64,000 bases of DNA from DASVDE01 sp036381235 (GTDB lineage Bacteria; Actinomycetota; Thermoleophilia; Solirubrobacterales; 70-9): assembly GCA_036381235.1 (NCBI GenBank), contig DASVDE010000009.1:8075-72074 (forward strand), written 5' to 3'. This document shows, piece by piece, positions 40,588 to 52,805 of this stretch. The notes under the pieces were generated by a model that saw nothing but the letters and a program-made list of their open reading frames with translations, did not search any database and was not told where the DNA came from. Position numbers and translations under genes: made by a program. Positions within the stretch are counted from its first letter, which is position 1. Each line of letters starts with the position of its first letter.

Positions 40588-41829
40588 TCAGTATAGCCGT
40601 GCCTCGCTCCTCAACCCGTCGACTCTCTCGAGAATTGCGTCGGCGATGGCTTCCTTTGATGCAAGCGGCACGTGGGTTTCGCCCGCCACGTCGATCAGGG
40701 TCACTTCGTTGTCGGGGCTTTCGAAGCCAATGCTCGAGTCCGAGACGTCGTTCAAGACGATGAGATCGGCGCCCTTGCGGGAAAGCTTTTCGCGGGCTCG
40801 GGCGAGGCCCTCCTTCCCGTGCTCGGCGGCAAAACCGACGATCGTTTGGGATTCGGCGCGGGTGGCGGCGAGGCCGGCGAGGATGTCCTCGGTCGGTTCG
40901 AGGTGAAGGTCGAGGGCGTCCTGGCGCTTGAGCTTGCCCGACGCCGGGTCGCTCGCCCGAAAGTCTGCGGGCGCCGCGGCCATCAGCAGGACGTGGGCGG
41001 CGGGGAACTCCGTTTGGGCGACCTGCGCGAGCTGATCGGCGGTCTCGACGTCGATGCGCCGCACGCCGGGGGGCTCGGACAGGGCAACGTTGGCGGCGAT
41101 AAGAGTGACTTCGGCGCCCCGGCGAGCCGCGGCGGCGGCAAGGGCGACTCCCATCCTGCCGCTGGAGCGGTTGCCGATGAAGCGGACCGGATCGATCGGC
41201 TCGCGCGTGCCGCCGGCCGTGACCAGGACGCGCAGGCCGTCCCATGGGCGCTCGCCTCCGGGCAGCATCGCTTCGACCCGGGCGAGCAGGCGCTCGGGGT
41301 CGGGCAGGCGGCCTTTGCCGAACTCCCCGCGGGAAGCGAGCTGCCCCTCTTCGGGATCGATCACCGTCACACCCCGTTCGCGCAGGGTCTCCAGGTTGGC
41401 CTGAGTCGCGGCGTCCGCATACATGCGGTCGTTCATCGCCGGGGCAATCAGGCGGGGCGCGGCACAGGCCAGAAAGGACGTGGTCAGCATCGAGTCGGCC
41501 ATCCCCGCCGCCAGCTTGGCGATCGTGTTCGCCGAAGCCGGGGCGACGATGAAGGCGTCGCAGTTGGCGACGACCTCGAGGTGGCCTATCGGGTCGTGCT
41601 CGGGAGCGTGATCGCCCGGGAAGGCGCCGCGCATAGGGTCGCGGTCGAACTCGGAGATCAGCACCGGCGCGCCGACGATCCCCTCGAAGGAGGCGGCACC
41701 GACGAAGCGGGTGGCACTCTCGGTCATCACGACCCTTACGCCGTGTCCGGCCTTGGTCGCCAGGCGGGCGAGCTCCAACGACTTGTAGGCGGCGATGCCA
41801 CCGCTCACCCCAAGCAGGATCCTGGCCAT
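40588..41829 (-). CDS. coaBC: Bifunctional phosphopantothenoylcysteine decarboxylase/phosphopantothenate-cysteine ligase
   Basis: 413 residues. The N-terminal flavoprotein CoaC domain shows LLGVSGGIAAYKSLELARL, the active-site His region and the substrate-binding segment PAMNDRMYADAAT. The C-terminal CoaB ligase domain shows VLVTAGGTREPIDPVRFIGNRSSGRMG and NDVSDSSIGFESPDNEV. Together they make 4'-phosphopantetheine from phosphopantothenate and cysteine for CoA. It is the last gene of gmk-rpoZ-coaBC and is followed by a strong terminator. The usual actinobacterial follower metK is not present. Confidence 0.96.
   Translation of the reverse strand: MARILLGVSGGIAAYKSLELARLATKAGHGVRVVMTESATRFVGAASFEGIVGAPVLISEFDRDPMRGAFPGDHAPEHDPIGHLEVVANCDAFIVAPASANTIAKLAAGMADSMLTTSFLACAAPRLIAPAMNDRMYADAATQANLETLRERGVTVIDPEEGQLASRGEFGKGRLPDPERLLARVEAMLPGGERPWDGLRVLVTAGGTREPIDPVRFIGNRSSGRMGVALAAAAARRGAEVTLIAANVALSEPPGVRRIDVETADQLAQVAQTEFPAAHVLLMAAAPADFRASDPASGKLKRQDALDLHLEPTEDILAGLAATRAESQTIVGFAAEHGKEGLARAREKLSRKGADLIVLNDVSDSSIGFESPDNEVTLIDVAGETHVPLASKEAIADAILERVDGLRSEARLY
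40590..40617 (-). promoter_or_regulatory. Candidate promoter for rimP-nusA-infB
   Basis: The minus strand has a good -10 TATACT (40595-40590) preceded by GGC, the same context as in the mihF promoter. A weak -35 GGGTTG lies 16 bases upstream. The predicted start site is about 40583, inside the coaBC-rimP gap. The -10 overlaps the last codon of coaBC. The transcript would then run through the intrinsic terminator at 40531-40555 before reaching rimP. Confidence 0.42.
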
Positions 41830-41867
41830 CGATGTCCTCCTAGCGGTCCGGTCGCGCCGGCGAGGCG

Positions 41868-42101
41868 CTAAGCGCGGTACTCGTATTTGAGCTTGCCGGC
41901 GGCAAGCTCCTCGAGCGCCATCGAGAGGTAGTTCTTACCGCTCTGGTTCTCGACCATCGGCGGCGGGTACTCGCCGAATCCGCCCTCTCCGAGGTTGTGG
42001 AAGTAGCTGTTGATCTGGCGCGCCCGCTTCGCCGCGACGACGACTGCCGCGTAGTGCGAATCGGTGTGCTCCAGGAGTTTGTCGACGCGTGGCTTGATCA
42101 T
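41868..42101 (-). CDS. rpoZ: RNA polymerase omega subunit
   Basis: 77 residues with the omega core: IKPRVDKLLEHTDSHYAAVVVAAKRARQINSY (residues about 2-33) and the C-terminal KNYLSMALEELAAGKLKY typical of actinobacterial omega. Omega promotes assembly and stability of the beta' subunit. The start overlaps gmk by ATGA (42098-42101). It lies 38 bases before coaBC. The gmk-rpoZ-coaBC order is conserved in the phylum. Confidence 0.96.
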   Translation of the reverse strand: MIKPRVDKLLEHTDSHYAAVVVAAKRARQINSYFHNLGEGGFGEYPPPMVENQSGKNYLSMALEELAAGKLKYEYRA

Positions 42102-42676
42102 TCGGCTGCGGAGTCTAGTGGTAGCTCCAACTCCATGCGCACGATCTCCTCCAGCTCGGCGGCGGCACGCTCCAAATCCGCGTTGACGACGAGGTGGGGA
42201 AACTCGTCCTTGGCGGCCAGTTCCTGCTCTGCCACTTCGAGGCGGGCATCGATCGCCTCGGCCGCGTCGGTGCCCCGCGCCAGCAGTCGCTCGCGCAGGA
42301 CCGAAGGGTCGGGTGGGGCGATGAAAACCTGAACCGACTCGCGCATCGCAGCCCGCACCTGGCGAGCGCCCTGCACCTCTATCTCGAGCACCACCGAGTG
42401 GCCGGCGTCAAGGCGGCGACGCACCTCCGAGCGCAGCGTCCCGTAACGGTTGCCGCTGTAGGTGGCGAATTCGAGGAAGTCCTCGGCCTCGATTCGGCGA
42501 TCAAACTCCGCGGGTGAGAGGAAGTGGTAATCGCGGCCGTCGATCTCGCCCTCCCTCGGCTGGCGCGTCGTCGCGGAGACCGAAAGCTCGAGGTCCGGCA
42601 CGCGATCGAGCAGCTTGGAGATCAGCGTCCCCTTCCCAACGCCCGACGGACCGGTTATTACAAAGACCTTTGGCAT
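42098..42676 (-). CDS. gmk: Guanylate kinase
   Basis: 192 residues from ATG 42676; a TTG seven codons upstream is also in frame but less likely. P-loop ITGPSGVGKGTLI, GMP-binding SVSATTRQPREGEIDGRDYHFLS and the Tyr in YSGNRYGT are present, as is the lid region LLARGTDAAEAIDARL. It phosphorylates GMP/dGMP with ATP. It is preceded by 105 bases without a gene, after mihF. That gap has a GCGTGC-TCT-GCACGC hairpin (42725-42739) and a CCGCC/GGCGG hairpin spanning the mihF stop. Confidence 0.96.
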   Translation of the reverse strand: MPKVFVITGPSGVGKGTLISKLLDRVPDLELSVSATTRQPREGEIDGRDYHFLSPAEFDRRIEAEDFLEFATYSGNRYGTLRSEVRRRLDAGHSVVLEIEVQGARQVRAAMRESVQVFIAPPDPSVLRERLLARGTDAAEAIDARLEVAEQELAAKDEFPHLVVNADLERAAAELEEIVRMELELPLDSAAE

Positions 42677-42781
42677 ATGAATGGCGAGCGAAACCAAGCA
42701 GGTCGGCCGGACGCAGGGAGCGTGGCGTGCTCTGCACGCGAGCGACCGAGGATGCCGAGATGCGCAGGTTTGCAGCCGCCG

Positions 42782-43114
42782 TTAGCGGCGGAGCTGGGAG
42801 ACGAGCTCAGCGCGTTGGCGCTCGGAGAGGCCGCCGATCGTCTTCGACGGAGAGATCCGGCACTGATTGAGGATGCGATTGGTCTTCACCCGGCCGTACT
42901 TGGGGACCGCCAGCAGCATGTCGAAGACCTTGGCGGTCATCACGAACTCGGGCGGGTCGAGCAGCAGCGTGTGGATGTTGGCCTTGCCCGCTTTCAGGTC
43001 CTTCTTCAGCTTGGCCCGGGCCGTGCGGATGTCGTTCGCCCGCCGCAACGCGTCCATCCGCTGATCCAGTGACCTCTCGGGGGCTGCTGCGGAGGTCTTT
43101 ACTGGGGCGGGCAT
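42782..43114 (-). CDS. mihF: Actinobacterial integration host factor mIHF
   Basis: 110 residues from ATG 43114. The conserved mIHF core contains LKKDLKAGKANIHTLLL, VFDMLLAVPKYGRVKTNRIL and the H2TH-type RISPSKTIGGLSERQRAELV. mIHF is a nucleoid-associated protein found only in actinobacteria; it binds and bends DNA without dimerising like enterobacterial IHF. This gene is one of the best taxonomic markers in the window. It sits between pyrD and gmk as in streptomycetes and mycobacteria, and seems to have its own promoter and almost no leader. Confidence 0.95.
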   Translation of the reverse strand: MPAPVKTSAAAPERSLDQRMDALRRANDIRTARAKLKKDLKAGKANIHTLLLDPPEFVMTAKVFDMLLAVPKYGRVKTNRILNQCRISPSKTIGGLSERQRAELVSQLRR

Positions 43115-43124
43115 GTGGGCGGCG

Positions 43125-43152
43125 AGTATAGCCGCGGGTTGAGGCGGTGCAA
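43125..43152 (-). promoter_or_regulatory. Promoter of mihF with near-leaderless transcript
   Basis: On the minus strand a -35 TTGCAC (43152-43147) and a -10 TATACT (43130-43125) are separated by 16 bases. The start site expected at about 43118 is only about 4 bases before the mihF ATG at 43114, and no ribosome-binding site is present. This suggests a leaderless or nearly leaderless mRNA, a common actinobacterial arrangement. Confidence 0.6.
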
Positions 43153-43221
43153 GGGGGTTTTGGCGATTTCGGGTCAAATTCACCTGGACCTCGACTCGAG
43201 GTCGAGCTTCGAGTTCCCTGT

Positions 43222-44121
43222 TCAATCCGCCGGGAGCAGCTTCGACAGCTCTTCGGCTACCCGCTGACCCGCCCGCGGATCGCGAAAGCTCTCGGTGCCC
43301 ACCGCCACCAGCGACGCCCCGGCGGCAATCAGCTCATGCGCGTCGGCGCCGCTCGAGACCCCCCCCATGCCGACTATCGGCGCCTCGATCGCAGCCGCGA
43401 CCGCTCGCACCTGCGCCACGGCGATCGGTCGCACCGCGGGACCCGAGAGGCCACCGTGCCCCGCCGCGACCCCCGGCAACCCGGTGAGCGGATCGATCGC
43501 GCTCGCCTTCAGCGTGTTGATCAGCGAAACGGCATCGGCACCCCCCTCGACGGCCGCGACGGCGACGGCCGCCGGGTCGGCCACATTGGGAGTCAGCTTC
43601 ACGATCAGCGGCTTCTCGGTCATTGGCCGCAGCGTTTCCAGCAGCACCAGGGTCTCCGCCGGCTGCTCGCCGACGATCAGCCCTGAATGGACGTTGGGAC
43701 AGGAGACGTTCAACTCGAACGCCGCCACCTCCTCGCGCTCATCGACGCCGGTCACAAGTCGCGAGAACTCCTCGCGGCTGGTTCCCATCACCGAGACGAC
43801 CAGCGGCACCGGCAACTCGGCCAGCTGGGGCAGGTCCTCTCGAAGGAAGCTGTCCAGCCCCTTGTTGGGCAGACCGATCGAGTTGATCATCCCCGCCGGT
43901 GTCTCCCAGATCCGCTGTGGCTCATTGCCCACCCGCGGCTCGGGGGTGATCGTCTTCGAGACGAAGGCAGAGAACGGAAAGTCTTCCAGCAGGGCGTCGC
44001 CGTAGACCCGCCGAGCGGCGATCGCGTCGAACGTGCCCGAGGCGTTGATGACAGGGTGGCGCAGCTCGATGCCGCAGAAGTCCACTGCCCGCGTGCTCTG
44101 CTCCCGCTCGCTCGCGTTCAT
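43222..44121 (-). CDS. pyrD: Dihydroorotate dehydrogenase, class 1B catalytic subunit
   Basis: 299 residues from ATG 44121 (MNASEREQ). The FMN-barrel motifs are PVINASGTFD, NSIGLPNKGLD, the class-1 catalytic Cys in ELNVSCPNVHSG, VKLTPNVADP, LINTLKASAID and GMGGVSSGADAHELI. The class 1B form works with PyrK, passing electrons to NAD+; pyrK lies directly upstream with a TGATG overlap. The enzyme oxidises dihydroorotate to orotate. A short palindrome (ACCTCGA-C-TCGAGGT) lies about 25 bases after the stop. pyrF, often next in this position, is absent. Confidence 0.96.
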   Translation of the reverse strand: MNASEREQSTRAVDFCGIELRHPVINASGTFDAIAARRVYGDALLEDFPFSAFVSKTITPEPRVGNEPQRIWETPAGMINSIGLPNKGLDSFLREDLPQLAELPVPLVVSVMGTSREEFSRLVTGVDEREEVAAFELNVSCPNVHSGLIVGEQPAETLVLLETLRPMTEKPLIVKLTPNVADPAAVAVAAVEGGADAVSLINTLKASAIDPLTGLPGVAAGHGGLSGPAVRPIAVAQVRAVAAAIEAPIVGMGGVSSGADAHELIAAGASLVAVGTESFRDPRAGQRVAEELSKLLPAD

Positions 44122-45001
44122 CACGCCCGGTTTCCTCGCTCGCTCGCTCCCGCGTCCGCCGCAGGCAGGCGGATGACGGGGCCGTCGACACACAGGCGGA
44201 TATAGCCGCCATCGGGTTTTGGAACGGCACAGCCGAAGCAGGCCCCGTAGCCGCATGCCATCGGCGACTCCATCGCCAGTTCGCAGGGGACCTCGCGCTC
44301 GGCGCACATCGCCCTCACCGCTTCGAGCATCGCGGGTGGGCCGCAGGCATAGACGGCGGCACTCTGCGCATCGTCTCCTTCGAGCATTGCGCTCAGCAGG
44401 TCCGTCACGTAGCCACGATGTCCCACGTGGCCGTCCTCGCTGGCCAGGCCCACCTCGCAGCAGGAGAAGAGGTCCTCTAGCCCGCCCGAGTGGGCCTCGT
44501 CGCGGAAGCCGAGGAGGACGCGGGTGGGGACGTTGCGCTCGGCAAAGCGCCGGCGCAGGAGGGCGAGCGGGGCGATGCCGATGCCGCCGCCGACGAGGAT
44601 CGCTCCGGCCGGTCCCGACCGAACTGCATCAAGTTCTCCGCCTGGGGGATTTGAAAATCGATGCAGTTCGGCGGGGGTGGAGAAGGAGTTGCCGAGGGGA
44701 CCGTTGACCCAAACCCCTTCACTCTCCTCCAGCTCGCAGAGCCGGTCGGTGCCCGGGCCGATCCCCTCGATCAGGAAATCGAGTTGGATGCCGTCGCCGG
44801 CACCGGCCGTGTCGGCGACCGAGAGGGCACGGGGAAGGAAGGGGCGGCCACCGCTTTGCTCCCAGTGGGCTTCGGTCGCGAGCATGTAGAACTGCCCCGG
44901 CGCAGGCGACGGGCCCTCAGTGTCCAGCAGTGAGAAGACGCGGTAGCCGCCGGATGCCCTGCTCCCGACAACCTCACAGCGTCGTCGCCCGAAGGGAGCG
45001 G

Positions 45002-45005
<4 letters not shown>
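44121..45005 (-). CDS. pyrK: Dihydroorotate dehydrogenase electron-transfer subunit PyrK, with palindromic insert
   Basis: 294 residues: FAD-binding domain (GQFYMLATE, RPFLPRALSVAD), NAD-binding domain (GAILVGGGIGIAPLALLRRRF) and the C-terminal [2Fe-2S] motif MACGYGACFGCAVPKPDGGY...LCVDGP. It transfers electrons from PyrD FMN to NAD+. Between GPLGNSFSTP and GPAGAILVGG there are about 19 extra residues (AELHRFSNPPGGELDAVRS), encoded by a 53-bp perfect-armed palindrome (44619-44671). The C-terminal tail (PAADAGASERGNRA) is also GC-rich and repeat-like. It overlaps carB by ATGA and pyrD by TGATG. Confidence 0.92.
44619..44671. repeat. Palindromic insert inside pyrK
   Basis: Perfect 12-base arms CCGAACTGCATC (44619-44630) and GATGCAGTTCGG (44660-44671) surround 29 bases of unusually AT-rich, asymmetric sequence (TTTGAAAATC). 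The element keeps the pyrK frame and encodes an Ala-Glu-Leu-His...Val-Arg-Ser insertion at a loop between the FAD and NAD domains. No target duplication is obvious. It resembles the small palindromic elements that insert in frame in protein genes of some bacteria (inference). Confidence 0.65.
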
Positions 45006-48104
<3,099 letters not shown>

Positions 48105-48112
<8 letters not shown>

Positions 48113-48725
48113 TCCCCACCCGCTGGTCTGCAGTCGCGTCGAAACGCGCCTTCAGATTGGAGCGAACCGCGTCCCACTCGTCATCGATGATCGAGAAGTA
48201 GGCGGAGTCCCGGACGCCGATACCCCGCATGCGCATGTGTTTGCGAAAGATGCCTTCGAACCTCGCGGGCAGCGCTTCCATCGCGCGGCGGGAGCGCTCG
48301 TTGCGTGCATCGGTCTTGAGCTCGACCCGCATGCAGCCAAGCTCCTCGAAAGCAAACTCGAGCATCAGCAACTTGGCTTCGATGTTGACGCCGGTCCGCC
48401 AGGCACTCGGATGCAGCCACGTCCATCCAATCTCCACTCCGTCATGGACAGGTCGAGGCGACAGGAAAGATGAGCTGCCGAGGGGCTCGCCGCTGCCCTG
48501 CCGCAAAGTGGCGAAGCCGTGCTCGAAGCCCTCGTCACGAGCCTCGAGCCGATCGTCAAACCAAGAGTCGAATCCACCCCTTGACTCCACAACGCTGCGA
48601 TCGATCCAGTGCCAGATCTCCGGCTCCCCTGCAATCGAGCGCAACGGCTCGCGATGGGGCTCTGCCAACGGCTCAAGGCAAACCACCTCGCCCCGCAGGG
48701 ATTGATCCGGAGGCGGCCAATTCAC
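48105..48725 (-). CDS. GNAT N-acetyltransferase (RimJ/RimL type) between carA and carB
   Basis: 206 residues of the Acetyltransf_3 family: RGEVVCLEPLAEPHREPL, VEIGWTWLHPSAWRTGVNIEAKLLMLEFAFEELGCMRVELKTDARNERSRRAMEALPARFEGIFRKH. This is typical of RimJ/RimL and related small-molecule or protein N-acetyltransferases. The acetyl-CoA site has a non-standard W-R-T-G-V-N. The substrate is unknown. Its GTG overlaps the carA stop (GTGA) and its 3' end overlaps carB by 8 bases. It is therefore translationally embedded in the pyrimidine operon, an uncommon position. Confidence 0.88.
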
Positions 48726-49831
48726 GCCGCCAGCTCCAGGAAGCGGTCGAAGAGGTGACGCGCGTCATGGGGACCGGGACCGGCCTCCGGGTGGTACTGG
48801 ACCGTCGCCCCGGGCACGTCCTTTAGGACGAGGCCTTCCACCGTGCGGTCGTAGAGGTTGAGATGGCTCAGCTCGGCGGAGCCGAAGTCGGTCTCCCAGC
48901 GCACCGGCTCGTCGACTTCGATCCGGGACTCGCCGTCGGGACCCTGGACCGCGAAGCCATGGTTCTGGGAGGTGATGTCGATCCGACCCGTCTCCAGGTC
49001 TTTGACCGGGTGGTTGGCGCCGCGGTGGCCGAAGGGCAGCTTGAACGTCTCCAGGCCGACCGCCCTGCAGAGGAGCTGGTGACCAAGGCAGATGCCGAAG
49101 ACCGGTCGTTTGCCGATCAGCTCGCGAACGGTGTCGACGACGTAGTCGAGGGCCGCCGGGTCGCCCGGGCCGTTGGCGAGGAAGACCAGGTCAGGGTCCT
49201 CCGCGAGGACCTCCCCGACTGGGGTCGTGCAAGGCAGAAGCGTGAGCCGGCAACCCCGCTCGCGCAGCTGGCGCACGATGCTCATCTTGATTCCGGTGTC
49301 GATCCCGACCACATGCGGGCCATCGCCTTCGAAGCGCACCGCCTCGGGAGGGGTGACGGTGCGGGCGAGGTCGGCACCGTCCATCGGGGGCTCGGCGACC
49401 ACCCGCTCGGCGGCCTCGGCCTCGGCGATGTCGGCAGGGAAGATCCCTCCGCGCATCGAGCCGGCATCGCGAATGTGACGCACCAGCGCCCTGGTGTCGA
49501 CGCCGGTTATCCCCGGCACGCCGCAGTCGCCGAGCCAGTCCAGCCAACCGCCCTCGGCGGTAGCCACGTCCTCGCCGTTATGCGCGTCGCGCATCGCAAC
49601 CCCGCGCGCATGGATGCGGTCGGACTCCATCGCCGCGGCCGAGACGCCGTAGTTGCCGATCAGCGGATAGGTGAAGACGATGATCTGCCCCGCGTAGGAG
49701 GGGTCGGTGACCGACTCCTGATAGCCGGTCATTGCCGTGTTGAAGACCACCTCGCCGGTGATCGCCTCGAGCGCGCCGACCGCCTCACCGTCGAAGCGGG
49801 CGCCGTCCTCCAGCAACAGGTATGCGCTCAT
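48722..49831 (-). CDS. carA: Carbamoyl-phosphate synthase small (glutaminase) subunit
   Basis: 369 residues. The N-terminal CPSase domain (LLEDGARFDGEAVGALEAITGEVVFNTAMTGYQE) is followed by a class I GATase domain with nucleophile Cys in PVFGICLGHQLL and His/Glu in TVQYHPEAGPGPHDA. It supplies ammonia from glutamine to CarB. LANGPGDPA (oxyanion region) is intact. Length is normal. It lies 58 bases after pyrC on the same strand. Confidence 0.97.
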   Translation of the reverse strand: MSAYLLLEDGARFDGEAVGALEAITGEVVFNTAMTGYQESVTDPSYAGQIIVFTYPLIGNYGVSAAAMESDRIHARGVAMRDAHNGEDVATAEGGWLDWLGDCGVPGITGVDTRALVRHIRDAGSMRGGIFPADIAEAEAAERVVAEPPMDGADLARTVTPPEAVRFEGDGPHVVGIDTGIKMSIVRQLRERGCRLTLLPCTTPVGEVLAEDPDLVFLANGPGDPAALDYVVDTVRELIGKRPVFGICLGHQLLCRAVGLETFKLPFGHRGANHPVKDLETGRIDITSQNHGFAVQGPDGESRIEVDEPVRWETDFGSAELSHLNLYDRTVEGLVLKDVPGATVQYHPEAGPGPHDARHLFDRFLELAA

Positions 49832-49889
49832 CGGCGGGGCCCTTCTGGCGAGTTATTCGTCATATAGCCGAGAAAGTCGCCAACTCGAC

Positions 49890-51235
<1,346 letters not shown>

Positions 51236-51239
<4 letters not shown>

Positions 51240-52192
51240 GCCGGCTGCCCGATCGGCGTCGGTCTGGCGCCCTCGCTCTCGACCGGGGCCGGCCGCTCGC
51301 TTCCCGCCAGCAGTTCATAGAGAATCGCCATCCGCACCACCAGGCCCGAAGCGACCTGCTCGGCTATAAGCGACTGGGGCGAGTCGATCGCCTCAGCGGA
51401 AAGTTCGACGCCGCGGTTCACCGGGCCTGGGTGCATGAGGAGCTGGCGTTGGCCCAACCGCCGTGTGCCGACCTGGAAATGAGTCGCGTACTCGCGGATC
51501 GAGGGAACGAAGCTCTCTCTCATCCGCTCGCGCTGCATTCGCAGCGCGTAGACGACATCTGCCTCCTCGAGGCCATCCAGCGAGTAAGAGACCTCACAGC
51601 CCAGCTCCTCGATCCCACGCGGAATCAGGGTGGGCGGCCCGCAGACGGTCACCTCGGCGCCCATCTTGCGGAAGGCGATCAGATTGGAGCGAGCGACGCG
51701 GCTGTGCAGCACGTCACCGACGATCCAGATCCGCTTTCCCTCCAACGAGTCGAGTCGGCGACGCAGGGTGAAAACGTCGAGCAGCGCCTGGCTGGGGTGT
51801 TCGTGCTTGCCGTCGCCGGCGTTGACGACCGCCGCCTCCGTCCAGCCGGCGACCAGCTGGGCGGCGCCCGCGTACGGGTGTCTAATGACGATCGCGGCGG
51901 GGTCGTAGGCGGACAGCGTCGCGACCGTGTCCTTGAGCGACTCCCCCTTGTCTACGGAGGAGCCGGCGGCCTTGACCGAGACCAGATCGGCCGAGAGGCG
52001 CTTCGCCGCCAGCTCGAAGGAGGAGCTGGTGCGGGTGCTCGACTCGTAGAAGAGGGTCACCACGGTCCGGCCGCGCAGAGTCGGCACTTTCTTGATGTCG
52101 CGGCGACCGACCTCGGCAAAGCTCTCGGCGCGGTCGAGGATCGCCTCGATCTCCTCGCGGGAGAGCAGCTCGACTCCCAGCAGGTGCCTCAT
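51236..52192 (-). CDS. pyrB: Aspartate carbamoyltransferase catalytic chain
   Basis: 318 residues: carbamoyl-phosphate motif YESSTRTSSSFELAAKRL, IRHPYAGAA, VNAGDGKHEHPSQALLDVFTL and aspartate-loop MHPGPVNRGVEL. It condenses carbamoyl phosphate with aspartate. No pyrI regulatory chain is in the operon; control is expected through PyrR. Overlaps both pyrR and pyrC by 4 bases. The C-terminus has a short Pro/Glu tail. Confidence 0.97.
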
Positions 52193-52743
52193 GCGCCCAC
52201 CTCCGCCGGCTCGGAGATCGTCACCGCGTCGGCACCGTCGGACTCCTCCAGGCGCACGTTGACTCTCTCCGCTCGGGAGGTCGGGAGGTTCTTGCCAACG
52301 TAGTCGGGCCGGATCGGCAACTCTCGGTGGCCGCGATCGCAGAGCACCGCGAGCTGCACTCGATCGGGACGGCCATAGTCGAAGAGCGCGTCAATCGCGG
52401 CGCGCACGGTGCGGCCGGTGAAGAGCACGTCGTCGACGAGGACGACCGTGCGACCGGAGAGGTCGAAGTCGATGTGGGAGGCGTGGACGACCGGCTGGTC
52501 CACCGGCGCCTTGTCGGCGACGTCGTCGCGGTAGAAGGAGATGTCCACGTCGCCGATCGGCGGCTTGGCGTCGGTCAGCTCACCCAACAACGCATGGAGG
52601 CGACGGGCAAGGACAGCCCCGCGTGTGTGGATGCCGACGATCGCCAAAGCCTCGGGAGCCGGGTTCTTCTCGGCGATCTCATGGGCGATCCGCCGCAGCG
52701 TTCGCCTGACGTCATCGTGCTCGAGCACGATCTTCTCGCTCAA
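52189..52743 (-). CDS. pyrR: Bifunctional pyr operon regulator/uracil phosphoribosyltransferase PyrR
   Basis: 184 residues: IVGIHTRGAVLARRLHALL and the PRPP loop TVVLVDDVLFTGRTVRAAIDAL, with RVQLAVLCDRGHRELPI. PyrR binds pyr mRNA in the presence of UMP and represses the operon; it has weak UPRTase activity. The start is TTG 52743 with AAGGAG five bases before it. Only 62 bases separate it from the divergent hydrolase gene. A Bacillus-type terminator/antiterminator leader is not apparent, so regulation may be translational. pyrR heads the pyrRBC-carA-(GNAT)-carB-pyrK-pyrD operon. Confidence 0.96.
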   Translation of the reverse strand: MSEKIVLEHDDVRRTLRRIAHEIAEKNPAPEALAIVGIHTRGAVLARRLHALLGELTDAKPPIGDVDISFYRDDVADKAPVDQPVVHASHIDFDLSGRTVVLVDDVLFTGRTVRAAIDALFDYGRPDRVQLAVLCDRGHRELPIRPDYVGKNLPTSRAERVNVRLEESDGADAVTISEPAEVGA

Positions 52744-52805
52744 CGTCGCTCCTTGCTGGCCTCACGGGACCGGGTTAAAGGACGGGACGAGAGTACCAAC
52801 GTCAA

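Noticed and set aside
42700..42760. Possible third copy of the hit-flanking repeat upstream of gmk
   Set aside because: CCGGACGCAGGGAGCGTGG and a GCGTGC/GCACGC hairpin resemble the left block and stem, but the right block is missing and the match has gaps. It is too weak to call.
52744..52805. PyrR-type attenuator or strong promoter in the pyrR leader
   Set aside because: A TTGACG is present, but no -10 at 16-18 bases and no terminator/antiterminator pair could be drawn in 62 bases. Only a weak promoter is possible.
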